A stretch of 6,123 nucleotides of DNA from assembly GCA_028282865.1 (NCBI GenBank), contig JANQHA010000265.1, positions 1-6,123 of the forward strand, in the 5' to 3' direction. Source of the stretch: Oligoflexales bacterium (GTDB lineage: Bacteria; Bdellovibrionota_B; Oligoflexia; Oligoflexales; CACXFL01). Positions 6,011 to 6,123 of the stretch are shown here, piece by piece. The notes beneath the pieces were generated by a model. The model had not been told where the DNA came from. It was given only the letters and a program-made list of their open reading frames with translations, and ran no database searches. A program made the translations under genes and the position numbers. How positions within the stretch are numbered: position 1 is the first letter of the stretch; each line of letters opens with the position of its first letter.

Positions 6011-6123
6011 ATAGTAGATCAGAGGTAACCGACGGCCGGATAAATTGCGACGAAATATCGTAGAATAATTGTACTGGTACTGTTAAAGCTAGCCTCTAGC
6101 CTAGGTCTAATTAATACATTAAG

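Larger units (their letters stand above)
5839..6123. other. Non-coding region upstream of the kinase gene, to the window edge
   Basis: I see no gene in these 285 bases. The part nearest the kinase carries its ribosome binding site, promoter candidate and the TAAACA palindrome. Further out there is a tandem nine-base repeat at 5993-6010 and a stretch rich in CTAG tetramers at 6088-6107. The promoter of a divergent gene beyond the right edge could lie here, but no convincing hexamer pair is visible. Confidence 0.6.

Overview
The window looks like chromosomal sequence of an AT-leaning Gram-negative bacterium. The first guess is a gammaproteobacterium, because the dehydratase-like protein resembles the matching domain of E. 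coli PheA and the kinase has a periplasmic sensor architecture. That assignment is an inference from protein style only. No rRNA, tRNA, CRISPR array, transposase or phage gene is visible.

Layout. (1) Positions 1-2455, minus strand: most of a large SNF2-family DNA-dependent ATPase with the N-terminal DUF3670-type region of bacterial members. Its C-terminus lies beyond the left edge. (2) Positions 2456-2685: an AT-rich divergent intergenic region with three inverted repeats. (3) Positions 2686-3318, plus strand: a stand-alone, divergent prephenate-dehydratase (PDT) domain protein that starts at TTG. It lacks the chorismate mutase and ACT domains and has changes in two signature motifs. (4) Positions 3483-3677, plus strand: an unrecognised 64-residue basic protein behind a strong Shine-Dalgarno. 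(5) Positions 3718-3760: a long imperfect hairpin between convergent genes. (6) Positions 3802-5838, minus strand: a membrane-bound hybrid sensor histidine kinase with a C-terminal receiver domain and a cysteine-containing periplasmic sensor. (7) Positions 5839-6123: non-coding sequence upstream of the kinase, with a plausible promoter and a perfect 17-nt inverted repeat at a distance typical of activator sites.

The genes do not form one operon: their strands run -, +, +, -. There is no direct sign that they work together. The kinase is an orphan in this window, with no response regulator or Hpt protein beside it. The two items most worth a second look are the divergent solo PDT domain, which may be a non-canonical prephenate enzyme or a ligand-binding protein, and the periplasmic CxxC-containing sensor of the kinase. 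I see no convincing new multi-gene system.
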